The notes below the pieces were generated by a model. The model did not search any database, was not told the DNA's origin, and saw nothing but the letters and a program-made list of their open reading frames with translations. Below, in pieces: positions 13,605-21,242 of a stretch of DNA of 28,801 nucleotides (positions are counted from its first letter, which is position 1; each line of letters starts with the position of its first letter). Source of the DNA: a virus; the IMG/VR virus record IMGVR_UViG_3300035704_000398, positions 1 through 28,801 of that record. One strand, given 5' to 3'. The translations under genes were made by a program, and so were the position numbers.

Positions 13605-13637
13605 GGGAGCCTCCCAGCCTCGCTAGCTAGTCGGCTA

Positions 13638-14126
13638 TTACTCCGTCCACACCATGTACGTAATGGCAGCCACGATCGCTGGCGCGACGATTTGGATACC
13701 GAAACCACCGGCCGCGGTGGTTCCCGACTCCGGTTCCTGGCCTAGCGGGAATTGAACAACCAGTCCCGACGTCGGGGGTACATAGAAGGTCCGCAGGATC
13801 ACGCCCACTGTCGGTGCGGTCGTCGCATAAACACCCGGCGATGCGGTCGTCGGCATATAAGCGGTACACAGTGACGCCGGTGACGCTGGGTCCAAAGCCG
13901 TCGCCGCTTGAGTGATCGTGCCACCACCGACCGGTGCGACTGTGGTTCTCACGAGCCGGACAATCACCGGTACCGCTGTTGCGGTAACACCGTTGAATGA
14001 AACACCGAACTCATTGACGGACATTCGTCGGGTTGTGCTGGTAGGGGCTACGTCTAAGACCACCAGCGCGGTTGCCGCGCCGAGGTTAATCGCTTCGGAC
14101 GCGGCGTGGTACTGGTCATAAGCCAT
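13638..14126 (-). CDS. Structural protein of duplicated fibre cassette, copy 2, 162 aa
   Basis: The protein is rich in Thr, Val and Ala and looks all-beta. It contains FGVSFNG at about residue 40 and ends AAITYMVWTE. The 166-residue protein at 16362-16862 has WGVSFDA in the same region and ends SLVYMMYAE, and both precede a gene for a 20-residue-repeat protein, so they are paralogues. A virion role is inferred from the location in the tail-fibre locus. Confidence 0.7.
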   Translation of the reverse strand: MAYDQYHAASEAINLGAATALVVLDVAPTSTTRRMSVNEFGVSFNGVTATAVPVIVRLVRTTVAPVGGGTITQAATALDPASPASLCTAYMPTTASPGVYATTAPTVGVILRTFYVPPTSGLVVQFPLGQEPESGTTAAGGFGIQIVAPAIVAAITYMVWTE

Positions 14127-14142
14127 GGACGCTCCTGACGGG

Positions 14143-14829
14143 TTAGTAGAACGAGGCGCGTTTCATGGCCTGGCGAACAATCAATGGTTTACGCGGATAA
14201 ACGGTTGCCGCCGGAGTGGTTAGTTCCACTGCGGAAATGTTCGACGACAAACCACCCGCCGCGGCAAGGCCAATAGTCTTCACGCCAGCCGCCCCGGCAT
14301 CGAGATAAATACCGGGGTAGTTGCTGGCCGTCGTGTTCGTCGTACCTTCGGCAGTGAATGTGCCCGCGGTGGCGGTGCTCCAGGTGACGGGATTACCGGA
14401 GTCGGCGTCTTTCAGGATCACCGCGATAGCGGAGCCCGCGGCGGTGGTAGTGATGGTTGTTTGCTCAGAACCGATCGTGTTATCGGAAGCGGACTTCACC
14501 GCACCGGTAGCCGTGACCCCCGTCAATCGAAGGACGACCGCTCCCCACACGAAGGTGCCGACCGCTCGCGCCACGGAAATCGTGAACGTTTGCGCGGCGG
14601 CACAAGGTGCGGTGAGGATCGCCGTCGAAGCATATGGGGTATTGGCTTGGGTTCGGGACGTGAATGTCAGCGCAGGGCTACCGCCCGTTGTTGAATACGT
14701 GTCGTTTGTCGCGCCACTGGCGCACATCACCACAAGGAAATCGCCCACTGCGACGGTGACGCTGGCGGTTTTCGGGGACGTGGTGGTATTCCACGCATTC
14801 ACGTAGACCGCCGCTACCGCGATTGCCAT
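14143..14829 (-). CDS. Beta-rich tail protein of duplicated cassette, copy 2, 228 aa
   Basis: The protein is Thr-, Ala- and Val-rich with a lectin-like or jelly-roll-like strand pattern, including VTVAVGDFLVVMCASG in the first third. It ends with PLIVRQAMKRASFY. The protein at 16876-17580 ends SLIVNKALRRSAFY, and its first third holds the equivalent N-S-L-L-V-A-I-V-A-C, so they are paralogues. The ATG overlaps the stop codon of the preceding gene (TAATG). It is probably a minor tail or fibre component. Confidence 0.7.
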   Translation of the reverse strand: MAIAVAAVYVNAWNTTTSPKTASVTVAVGDFLVVMCASGATNDTYSTTGGSPALTFTSRTQANTPYASTAILTAPCAAAQTFTISVARAVGTFVWGAVVLRLTGVTATGAVKSASDNTIGSEQTTITTTAAGSAIAVILKDADSGNPVTWSTATAGTFTAEGTTNTTASNYPGIYLDAGAAGVKTIGLAAAGGLSSNISAVELTTPAATVYPRKPLIVRQAMKRASFY

Positions 14830-15491
14830 TACATGGTGGTGGCGTCGAGGACGAGTGCAGCAGCCGCGACGGTGATCTGCCCTTGACTGGCGAATACCTC
14901 CGGCACAACGCGCTGCCAGAAGCCTTCACCACCACCGAGCGCGGTGATGTCGATCGCGGAACCACCCAAAGTCAAAGATACCTGGAATGAGTTCGTGGCT
15001 GAACCCACGACGTACAGCAACGAGCCCTCAGTCAGGCCAGTGGGCAGGGTCTCGGAGAAAACGTTGTAGAGGATGACCCGGTCGCCGTTGGACATGCCGT
15101 GCGCAGCGGAAAGCAACGCATCATTGGCGATAACGTCCGAGGTGAAAAACCCTTTCAACGGGGTGGTACCACCGAACGGAATGAACCCGAGGTACTGGGT
15201 ACCGGAGTTCAATGTCAGCGTGTTCCACAAGGTGAAATATGCGTAGGTACCAGCGGCGACGTCAAACGCGAAAGTGTTGGTATTAGTCTTCTGCCCCGAC
15301 GCTGCGGCACCCCAGGTCGCGGCGAGCCGTGCATAAGCCGGGGAACCACCAGAGGCCTCGGTGCCGCCCGCGGTCAAAGTGGTTCCGGGGTCACCGCTGG
15401 CCAGGTGGATCCCGACATATTTGACGCCCGTAGCCACCGACTCATCGAGTGCATCGAGAGCAAGATTCCAGGCTTGAGTGTTGAAAGGCAT
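14829..15491 (-). CDS. Tail-fibre-type protein, 220 aa
   Basis: The N-terminal half fits a common phage fibre pattern: YVGIHLASGDPGTTLTAGGT, then SPAYARLAATWGAA, then a strand block around AYFTLWNTLTL. The second half holds ANDALLSAAHGMSNGDRVIL and then LPTGLTEGSLLYVV and NSFQVSLTLGG, a repeated beta module found in many tail fibres. The ATG at 15491 has AGGAGC upstream; the longer frame to 15647 overlaps repeat protein B and was rejected. It separates the two copies of the duplicated cassette. Confidence 0.75.
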   Translation of the reverse strand: MPFNTQAWNLALDALDESVATGVKYVGIHLASGDPGTTLTAGGTEASGGSPAYARLAATWGAAASGQKTNTNTFAFDVAAGTYAYFTLWNTLTLNSGTQYLGFIPFGGTTPLKGFFTSDVIANDALLSAAHGMSNGDRVILYNVFSETLPTGLTEGSLLYVVGSATNSFQVSLTLGGSAIDITALGGGEGFWQRVVPEVFASQGQITVAAAALVLDATTM

Positions 15492-15499
15492 TCCCGCTC

Positions 15500-16327
15500 C
15501 TAGATAATTTTCACTGTTGCGTGATATGAGTTGGTGATTTCGGTGTCGGCCATGTCCTGATAGGTGATGACCACAGACAGAGCCCGAGGGGGCCATGGGC
15601 GGATGGTCTTGACTCCAGTGCCCTGCCCGGTCAAGCCGAGCGCGCATATCGCCTTGACTGGAATGACTTTGCTTTCAGCACCCGAGCCGGATAATGCGAC
15701 GGCACAAACACCAGCCGTTTTCGCGACTTTCCGACCGATGCCGGTACCAGTGAGGCCTAGGCAGCTGGTGCCCCGGACCGTTTCCCGTAACGCGCTGGCG
15801 GTCAGGCCCAGCGCGGCGATACCAGTTCCACGCGCCGCCTTGAGCGGTGTGCTGCTCGCGGACAGGCCTAACGCGACGCTGCCGAGCGTTGGGGCGGCTT
15901 TGCGGCCGGTACCCGAGCTGGCCAACCCGAGCGCGCTGGTGCCCAGCTGGGCGGTCTTCTTAACGGCAGTGCCAGCAGCAGCGAGGCCCATAGCGGCGCG
16001 GCCGGATTCGGGGGCGGCTTTGCGGCCAGTACCCGTGGCCGCCAACCCGATCAGCGCCGCACCGGACTGCGTAGCGGTGCGTCGCTCGCTGCCGGTTGCG
16101 GCGAGCCCGATAGCTGCTGAGCCAGCACCGACCGCGTGTTTGGAACCGATGCCGGTACCGGCTAATCCCAGGGAGCACCGGCCGCCGGTCACCGCGACTT
16201 TGACGGCGGTACCGGTCGCTGCGACGCCCAGCGCGGAGGTGCCCTGTTCTGCGCTGAATTGAACGGGGAGCGCGGCCCGACCGATTCGGTTTCGGTTATT
16301 GCTGAAACTGAGGCCCGCTCTAGCCAC
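15500..16327 (-). CDS. 20-residue-repeat fibre-like protein B, 275 aa
   Basis: It has the same build as the 706-residue protein. There is a 28-residue head and then about 11 units (residues 29-245) of the type G-T-S-A-L-G-V-A-A-T-G plus a variable basic stretch. One unit is shortened to 17 residues. A 30-residue C-terminal tip, different from that of protein A, follows. The first two units align with the first two units of protein A (TAVKVAVTGG against VAVKVAVQGG), which points to duplication of a whole gene. The GTG start lies after GGGAGG, like protein A. It is the last gene of the first cassette copy. Confidence 0.8.
   Translation of the reverse strand: MARAGLSFSNNRNRIGRAALPVQFSAEQGTSALGVAATGTAVKVAVTGGRCSLGLAGTGIGSKHAVGAGSAAIGLAATGSERRTATQSGAALIGLAATGTGRKAAPESGRAAMGLAAAGTAVKKTAQLGTSALGLASSGTGRKAAPTLGSVALGLSASSTPLKAARGTGIAALGLTASALRETVRGTSCLGLTGTGIGRKVAKTAGVCAVALSGSGAESKVIPVKAICALGLTGQGTGVKTIRPWPPRALSVVITYQDMADTEITNSYHATVKII
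15593..16243 (-). repeat. About 11 coding repeats of near 60 bp
   Basis: This is the DNA span of the 20-residue units in protein B. The repeats keep reading frame and share the unit of the array at 11718-13517, but are fewer and more diverged from one another. Confidence 0.88.
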
Positions 16328-16361
16328 GGCGCCTCCCGACGATCACGTGAATCGGACTCGG

Positions 16362-16862
16362 TTATTCGGCGTACATCATGTAAACCAGCGACCCGACTGA
16401 CGTTCCCGCGGTAATCCGAACGCGCCCGAACTTCCCGGATCGGATCACGAATTCGTACCCGAGAATGAAGTCATAAATGAACTGGTTCGTCGGCTGGATC
16501 AGCTGGGCGTCGCCGACCCGGACCGCGGTGATCGTGCCCTCGGCACTGGCGTTGTAGCCGGTCGTTGTGGTGCTGAGCTGCGCTAGTGACGCGGCGGCCG
16601 TGGGGTTGTTGATGGCGTGCAAACCAGTGGAGGTGTGCGCGGTTACAGTGGCCGCGACATCCGTTTCGATCAGCTCGCATTCGATCGAGACCCCGGCTGC
16701 TGCGGCGTCAAACGAAACGCCCCACCCGACGACCGCGATGTCTTTGCTGGTCGGACCGACGAGTTGGATATGGGTTTTGATCGCGGTCCCGGTCGCGAGT
16801 TTCGCTACGGCCGCAGTCGTTGGCATCGGCGCGTTGAAAACTTTGTAAACGTTGATCGCCAT
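16362..16862 (-). CDS. Structural protein of duplicated fibre cassette, copy 1, 166 aa
   Basis: This all-beta-looking protein has WGVSFDA around residue 50, followed by a strand ECELIETD. Its last third, YEFVIRSGKFGRVRITAG, is followed by the ending SLVYMMYAE. It is the paralogue of the gene at 13638-14126. It lies between the 234-residue beta protein and repeat protein B. A virion surface or fibre-base role is inferred from context. Confidence 0.7.
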   Translation of the reverse strand: MAINVYKVFNAPMPTTAAVAKLATGTAIKTHIQLVGPTSKDIAVVGWGVSFDAAAAGVSIECELIETDVAATVTAHTSTGLHAINNPTAAASLAQLSTTTTGYNASAEGTITAVRVGDAQLIQPTNQFIYDFILGYEFVIRSGKFGRVRITAGTSVGSLVYMMYAE

Positions 16863-16875
16863 TCGGCGCGCCCCT

Positions 16876-17580
16876 TTAGTAGAAAGCTGAGCGCCGCAGC
16901 GCTTTATTGACGATCAAGCTCGGTGCGATAAACGCTGACGCTGGCAATATCTCCAGCGCGACGTTCCCCTGGGTGCAACTGGAGCCCCATGTGCCACCGA
17001 ATGTCGTGGCACCCGGAGAGGTGGTGGCCGTTGTCGATTTCCAGCCCGCTAGGTACGAACCGTTTGGCACATCGGTCATCGTGTCGTACACGGTCGTGGC
17101 GGCGTTCGGGGTGAATGCGCTGGAATTGTTGTAATTGTCTGCGATCCCGTAGACAACGGAACCGATCTGAGTAGTGGTCACCGAGTAGGTGTCCGCGGTG
17201 GTCGCCGAGGTGACGGAGTTGGTCGCGGTCGCCGCTCCTGTTTGGTTTGTTGCGGCGCCTTTGAGGACCCGGACCGAGAGGAACTCGTCACCGGCGTTAT
17301 TCGAGTACGCTCCGGACGCCGTGATGCTTCCCGGCGCGGTGGTGAGCTGGCATTCCCAGATCGCCACCGTGACGTGGGCGACAAGCTCCAGCTTTTTGGT
17401 CCAGGTGTGCGTACCGGAATCGGTAACCGTGATCGCACCGTTGCTACCGCTGGAATAGCAAGCCACGATCGCGACGAGTAGCGAATTAGCTGGCGGCGAG
17501 AACGAGGCAGTCGTCAGTGTTCCCACCACGCTGGTGTTGCTGACCAATACTGGGGTTGATGCGTCCTCTGTGATCGCCAT
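16876..17580 (-). CDS. Beta-rich tail protein of duplicated cassette, copy 1, 234 aa
   Basis: It is Thr-, Ser- and Ala-rich with regular beta strands; ANSLLVAIVACYSSGSNGAI resembles a segment (EGDLLVIFAAVRNSGAGAIV) in the distal tail protein at 21243-22649 as well as its paralogue at 14143-14829. It ends SLIVNKALRRSAFY. The ATG overlaps the upstream stop (TAATG), giving tight coupling. No enzyme motif is visible. It probably forms part of the adsorption apparatus. Confidence 0.7.
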   Translation of the reverse strand: MAITEDASTPVLVSNTSVVGTLTTASFSPPANSLLVAIVACYSSGSNGAITVTDSGTHTWTKKLELVAHVTVAIWECQLTTAPGSITASGAYSNNAGDEFLSVRVLKGAATNQTGAATATNSVTSATTADTYSVTTTQIGSVVYGIADNYNNSSAFTPNAATTVYDTMTDVPNGSYLAGWKSTTATTSPGATTFGGTWGSSCTQGNVALEILPASAFIAPSLIVNKALRRSAFY

Positions 17581-17981
17581 TAGCCGATAACCACCTCGAA
17601 CGACACCTCATAAACCTCGTCGATAATCCGTTCGACGTAGCCAGTGATCGGGTCGGTCAATTCGGCTTGGATCATGACCAGTGGGCAGCGCCACCCGGAG
17701 GTTTGCGTGGGTGTGACGTGCAGCTGCACCTGATCGGTGACCGCACCCCCAGCGGTAGCGAGGCCTTGGGTACCGGTCGGGGCGGTCGACCATTCCGCGA
17801 CAACAGGGTTGAGCATGCGGTACTGAAACAACCGGCGGCCCAGCACTCGACGTTCGTAAAGCGCCCGAGCGACCGCGTGAACCGAGGCGCCGGTGACGTC
17901 CATGGGCTGCCCGGTCCGCACATTGATAATGCTGTTGGCCTCGATCCAACAATCGACACCCTGGCGAATGATGTTCGGCAT
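17580..17981 (-). CDS. Minor tail-region protein, 133 aa
   Basis: The protein opens MPNIIRQGVDCWIEANSI and contains D-V-T-G-A-S-V-H-A-V-A-R and a C-terminal block TSGWRCPLVMIQAELTDP then VERIIDEVYEV. I recall similar short proteins in actinophage tail-fibre loci, with no known function. It overlaps its neighbours by one to a few bases on both sides. No signal peptide or metal site is seen. Confidence 0.65.
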   Translation of the reverse strand: MPNIIRQGVDCWIEANSIINVRTGQPMDVTGASVHAVARALYERRVLGRRLFQYRMLNPVVAEWSTAPTGTQGLATAGGAVTDQVQLHVTPTQTSGWRCPLVMIQAELTDPITGYVERIIDEVYEVSFEVVIG

Positions 17982-18490
17982 CAGAAGTCCCCGATAATCG
18001 TTGAGGGACCGAGGTTCGTGACACTGATCGAGGTGGGCACAACCGCTTGGATGTTGCCCGTACCGGCTTGGCGGACCATTGATCCGGCGAAGTAATCAAC
18101 TTCGGCGACGGTTGTTTTGTAAAGCATCGAAAGGTGCCCGTGGTTGATCGCCGGTGAAACGTACACCCCAAATGCGATGTTTTCCGCGAGGATTGTGCCG
18201 CTGACGCTCGTCAACCGGATTTTCATATCGACGTCTGTAGCTGCCACGCTCACCGTGAAACACGCATAGAATTCGATGAGGAAAACGGAATTGGCGGCCA
18301 GCGCGAGGGTTTGGGTGTCGACGACAATGGATTCGATGGAAACGATGTTGCTGCTGGCGTTTACCCGCCGCTTACCTCCCAGAATGCCCAGCGCGTCGAC
18401 GCCTTGAGCGAGGTTCTGCAACCCCAGTGGACCATTGGGAAGGTCGGAAAGCGAAGGGTAGGGCAGGCCGAGTTTAGGTGTATTCGGCAC
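17981..18490 (-). CDS. Minor tail protein, 169 aa
   Basis: The N-terminus, MPNTPKLGLPYPSLSDLPNG followed by a helix NLAQGVDALG, is a typical beginning of actinophage collar-fibre or tail-fibre proteins. The rest is a beta-rich receptor-binding-like domain (SVFLIEFYACFTVSV and following strands). The start is a GTG with GAGGTAG upstream, overlapping the previous gene's end region closely. A role at the tail tip is inferred. Confidence 0.7.
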   Translation of the reverse strand: MPNTPKLGLPYPSLSDLPNGPLGLQNLAQGVDALGILGGKRRVNASSNIVSIESIVVDTQTLALAANSVFLIEFYACFTVSVAATDVDMKIRLTSVSGTILAENIAFGVYVSPAINHGHLSMLYKTTVAEVDYFAGSMVRQAGTGNIQAVVPTSISVTNLGPSTIIGDF

Positions 18491-18498
18491 CGGCTACC

Positions 18499-19746
18499 TC
18501 ATATCGCGTAGGTGACTTGGATGTAGGGACGGTAGGAAGCCGAAAAGCCGTAGCCGCGCATACCGGTAGCCGAGTCGCTGAAATGGTAAGAACCGCCCAG
18601 GACGCTATTCGCGCCGCCCGTAAGAACATTCGTTATTTCCGAGGAGATATCGAACCCGTTCCAACTGTTCACGACCCACAGGTTTTTGACGTCAAGACCA
18701 GCGAACCCGTTGTTAGGAAACGTCGCTGCGATAGCCGCAGTGGGGCTCCACATGAATGTCCAGTCCGCTGGCGAGCTGGACGCCGCGAAACAGTAATAGA
18801 ACATTTGCGCGCTCAGGATCGTGGCGCCAGCCAAATCGGTTCGCATAGTCGCCGCGTCGAACGTCCACATGCTCGCCTCGTTACCGAATGACCGGCTCGA
18901 CAATGACCAGGAATACATGTTGTTGTCACCATCGGGCGACCCGATAAACGTCCCATCGGATTTGTAGCTGCGACTGCCGGTCGCTGGGTATTGCGTCACG
19001 TAAGTGGTGGCGCCACTGCTCGGCCCCAGTTCGGAGATCCGCAACCACGAACCCGTTTGCAGGGTCGCCGCGGTGGAACCGCTATCGAGACCGACCCGCA
19101 GCTGGAGGATGCCTCCGGTGTCCGAGGTCGCGAACCACCCATCGGGGCGGCAGACGGTGGCTGCGCCACCACCACCGACCGATTGGGTGCTGCCGTCACC
19201 GTAGGCCTGAACAATGGCCGACGTGATGGAACCGCTGGTGGTTCCCGCGGTGGTCACCCCGTACATCGACCACCTGGCCAGCATGTTCGGCGGACCGTTC
19301 CACGCGAATTTGATATCCGACGCGGTGGCGGCGTTGAAAAACAACGCACCGTCGATTCCGTACTCGGTGTCCTCATTGAGCAGGAAGCTCAACGTGCCCG
19401 CGTTGATCAGTGCGGTGCTCGGCACGGACAGGTCACTGCGCAGCCGGGAATAGCGGATCGGGTCGATCAACGTCACGCCTCTAGCGGAGCCCAGCATTCC
19501 CATCACGATGTAACCGCCGGGTGCTTTGGTGAGCAGCACCGTGCCCGTGGTCAAACCATTCGGCGAGACCACCGGCAAATTCCGGTAGGTCACCGGGCCG
19601 ACCAGGACTGTGTTCGAGAAGCTGACAGCGTCCCATTGGGTCATGACGCCACCAACCCAGTCCTGCGCGAGCGTCGGATCCGCTGGCACAGAACTGGGTG
19701 TGATGAACAGCCGCGTCAAGCTAAATGCATCTGCGGGTGTTGGCAT
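18499..19746 (-). CDS. Minor tail protein, probable fibre, 415 aa
   Basis: It is a large, Ser/Thr/Gly-rich, beta-type protein with many aromatic residues and no membrane helix. It contains a small Gly-rich joint (SVGGGGAATV) near residue 195 that may separate two domains. The last strand block (GYGFSASYRPYIQVTYAI) is typical of a jelly-roll closing strand. It follows the DUF5047 minor tail protein with a TAATG overlap. Receptor or carbohydrate binding is plausible but no catalytic motif is evident. Confidence 0.7.
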   Translation of the reverse strand: MPTPADAFSLTRLFITPSSVPADPTLAQDWVGGVMTQWDAVSFSNTVLVGPVTYRNLPVVSPNGLTTGTVLLTKAPGGYIVMGMLGSARGVTLIDPIRYSRLRSDLSVPSTALINAGTLSFLLNEDTEYGIDGALFFNAATASDIKFAWNGPPNMLARWSMYGVTTAGTTSGSITSAIVQAYGDGSTQSVGGGGAATVCRPDGWFATSDTGGILQLRVGLDSGSTAATLQTGSWLRISELGPSSGATTYVTQYPATGSRSYKSDGTFIGSPDGDNNMYSWSLSSRSFGNEASMWTFDAATMRTDLAGATILSAQMFYYCFAASSSPADWTFMWSPTAAIAATFPNNGFAGLDVKNLWVVNSWNGFDISSEITNVLTGGANSVLGGSYHFSDSATGMRGYGFSASYRPYIQVTYAI

Positions 19747-20966
19747 TACAGAATCCCGAGGCCCAAGGAAAGTCCTTCCGTTGCGGTCGGAATCCGCGTG
19801 GTGATCGTGCCAGGTTGGTCAGCGGTCAAGGGAATGACAATGGTGTCCACAAAACACCGGAACGGTGGAACGTCGCGACGGATGACGACGTCGATAGGGT
19901 CGTTAGTTTCCAGCGCCGGGTTGGGCACGACTTGCAGGGTGAACGTCAACGGCAACGCGATGTAGCGCCGCAGCAGCACCTCACCGGCAAGTTCCACATC
20001 AGCGTCGACTTGGAGCAGCGGGGAGGAGTAGTACGTGGGGCTCGGACCGAACGCTGGATACGTTTTCTTGTTCCACGCCAACGGGCTGTTGGAATCACCG
20101 TTGAAAGTAACGATAAAGTCAGTGATACTGGAGGGGTCACTTCCATATGCAGTTACCACATTATGGACGTCGGTCCTTTTCACGGACCGTTTTGTGTTAA
20201 TGATGGCGCCACCCGCACCGGAATGTAGCGTCGCCACCGCGTGCGAGAAGTCGAACTTGAGGGAATACACTTCCATCTCGCCGCGGGTATTGAACCGGAT
20301 CGCCGCGTAATAGAACTTGATGAGCTGCGCGAGATAAGCGTAGGAATCGTCTTCGACGATTTGGTCACCGATGATTTTCACTTTGTCCGGGTCGTAACCC
20401 GTCCAGTTGATCGGCACCCGCGCATACAGGTACATCCCATACCCGTCCGGTGACAGACCGGGATACGTCGCCTGCTGGGGGATGGCGATCCCGTTAACGA
20501 GGCGTTGGAACACGTCGCGGTGCGAGTCACCATTGTTCAACGGCAGCGGGAAGACCAGTTTGTTCTGTTGGAGTTGTGCCGTGCGGTCCAGGCAAGTCAA
20601 GACGATGGGGCCCAGAGGTGCACTATCTTGGCTTGCTTGTTCAATCCGATGGTAGCCAAGGCCGACATATTCGCAGTCACCGTTGGCGAATTCGATGCCG
20701 CGTTCGATGTAGATTTCCGCACCGAATGGCTGCACCTTATCCCAGTAGCTTTGGCCATCTGGCGCGTCGCCACCGGGCACCGTGAGCGTCAGAGTGCTTT
20801 TGATATCGGACAGGGATTGCACTGTGACGTTCCCACCGATGACGGGGATCGTGTCGCCGGTGGGGCTCGGCCCGAACTGCGGGACTGGGTTGGCCAGCGT
20901 CGCCCGGACAGCCATCTTGTGCGGCCCCTGCAATGCGGCGAGGAACCGATCCGAGACGGCGTGCAT
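19746..20966 (-). CDS. DUF5047-type minor tail protein, 406 aa
   Basis: The beginning, HAVSDRFLAALQGPHKMAVR, and the later CEYVGLGYHRIEQASQD and CLDRTAQLQQNKLVFP blocks match the DUF5047 family of actinophage tail proteins, which sit after the distal tail protein and are thought to be baseplate hub components. I start it at the ATG of 20966, which overlaps the previous stop (TGATG) and has GAAGGG upstream; the frame runs further, to 20990, but lacks a ribosome binding site. It seems complete. Confidence 0.82.
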   Translation of the reverse strand: MHAVSDRFLAALQGPHKMAVRATLANPVPQFGPSPTGDTIPVIGGNVTVQSLSDIKSTLTLTVPGGDAPDGQSYWDKVQPFGAEIYIERGIEFANGDCEYVGLGYHRIEQASQDSAPLGPIVLTCLDRTAQLQQNKLVFPLPLNNGDSHRDVFQRLVNGIAIPQQATYPGLSPDGYGMYLYARVPINWTGYDPDKVKIIGDQIVEDDSYAYLAQLIKFYYAAIRFNTRGEMEVYSLKFDFSHAVATLHSGAGGAIINTKRSVKRTDVHNVVTAYGSDPSSITDFIVTFNGDSNSPLAWNKKTYPAFGPSPTYYSSPLLQVDADVELAGEVLLRRYIALPLTFTLQVVPNPALETNDPIDVVIRRDVPPFRCFVDTIVIPLTADQPGTITTRIPTATEGLSLGLGIL

Positions 20967-21208
20967 CAGGGGCCCTTCGGGTCGAGCCATTCGATTCGCG
21001 TGCCGTATTCGGGATGGCCGTGTACTTCGTAGAAGTCTTCCCAGTTACACCACACCGAATGCGATCGGTATTTCCCTGTCCAACGGCACACGACGGTGCC
21101 GTCAGTGAAAACAATCCCCTCGTAATCCGGTGCCGCCCCAGCTTGGGTGAGGTCTTTCGCCACATACTCAGCCGGGGGTGTCACCCGGAAACCCTGAAAA
21201 CGCCACAC
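20966..21208 (-). CDS. Small conserved phage-type protein, 80 aa
   Basis: The pattern E-G-I-V-F-T-D-G-T-V-V-C-R-W, then R-S-H-S-V-W, then VHGHPEYGTRIEWLD is a widespread small actinomycete and phage protein that I recall but cannot name. It looks like a compact beta fold. The start is a GTG with GAGGGG upstream. It lies between the distal tail and DUF5047 proteins and is coupled to the latter, an unusual place for this type. Confidence 0.65.
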   Translation of the reverse strand: MWRFQGFRVTPPAEYVAKDLTQAGAAPDYEGIVFTDGTVVCRWTGKYRSHSVWCNWEDFYEVHGHPEYGTRIEWLDPKGP

Positions 21209-21242
21209 AACAAAACCCCTCGTTTAGGTGCGGGTAAAGGAA

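Noticed and set aside
12408-13626. Long plus-strand reading frames (up to 395 codons) across the repeat gene
   Set aside because: They are shadows of the GC-rich repeats on the opposite strand; they have Arg/Ser/Gly- or Pro/Ala-rich composition without recognisable domains, and they oppose the late operon.
18991-19965. Plus-strand frame of 324 codons opposite tail genes
   Set aside because: It is Arg- and Gly-rich shadow coding opposite two well supported late genes with proper starts.
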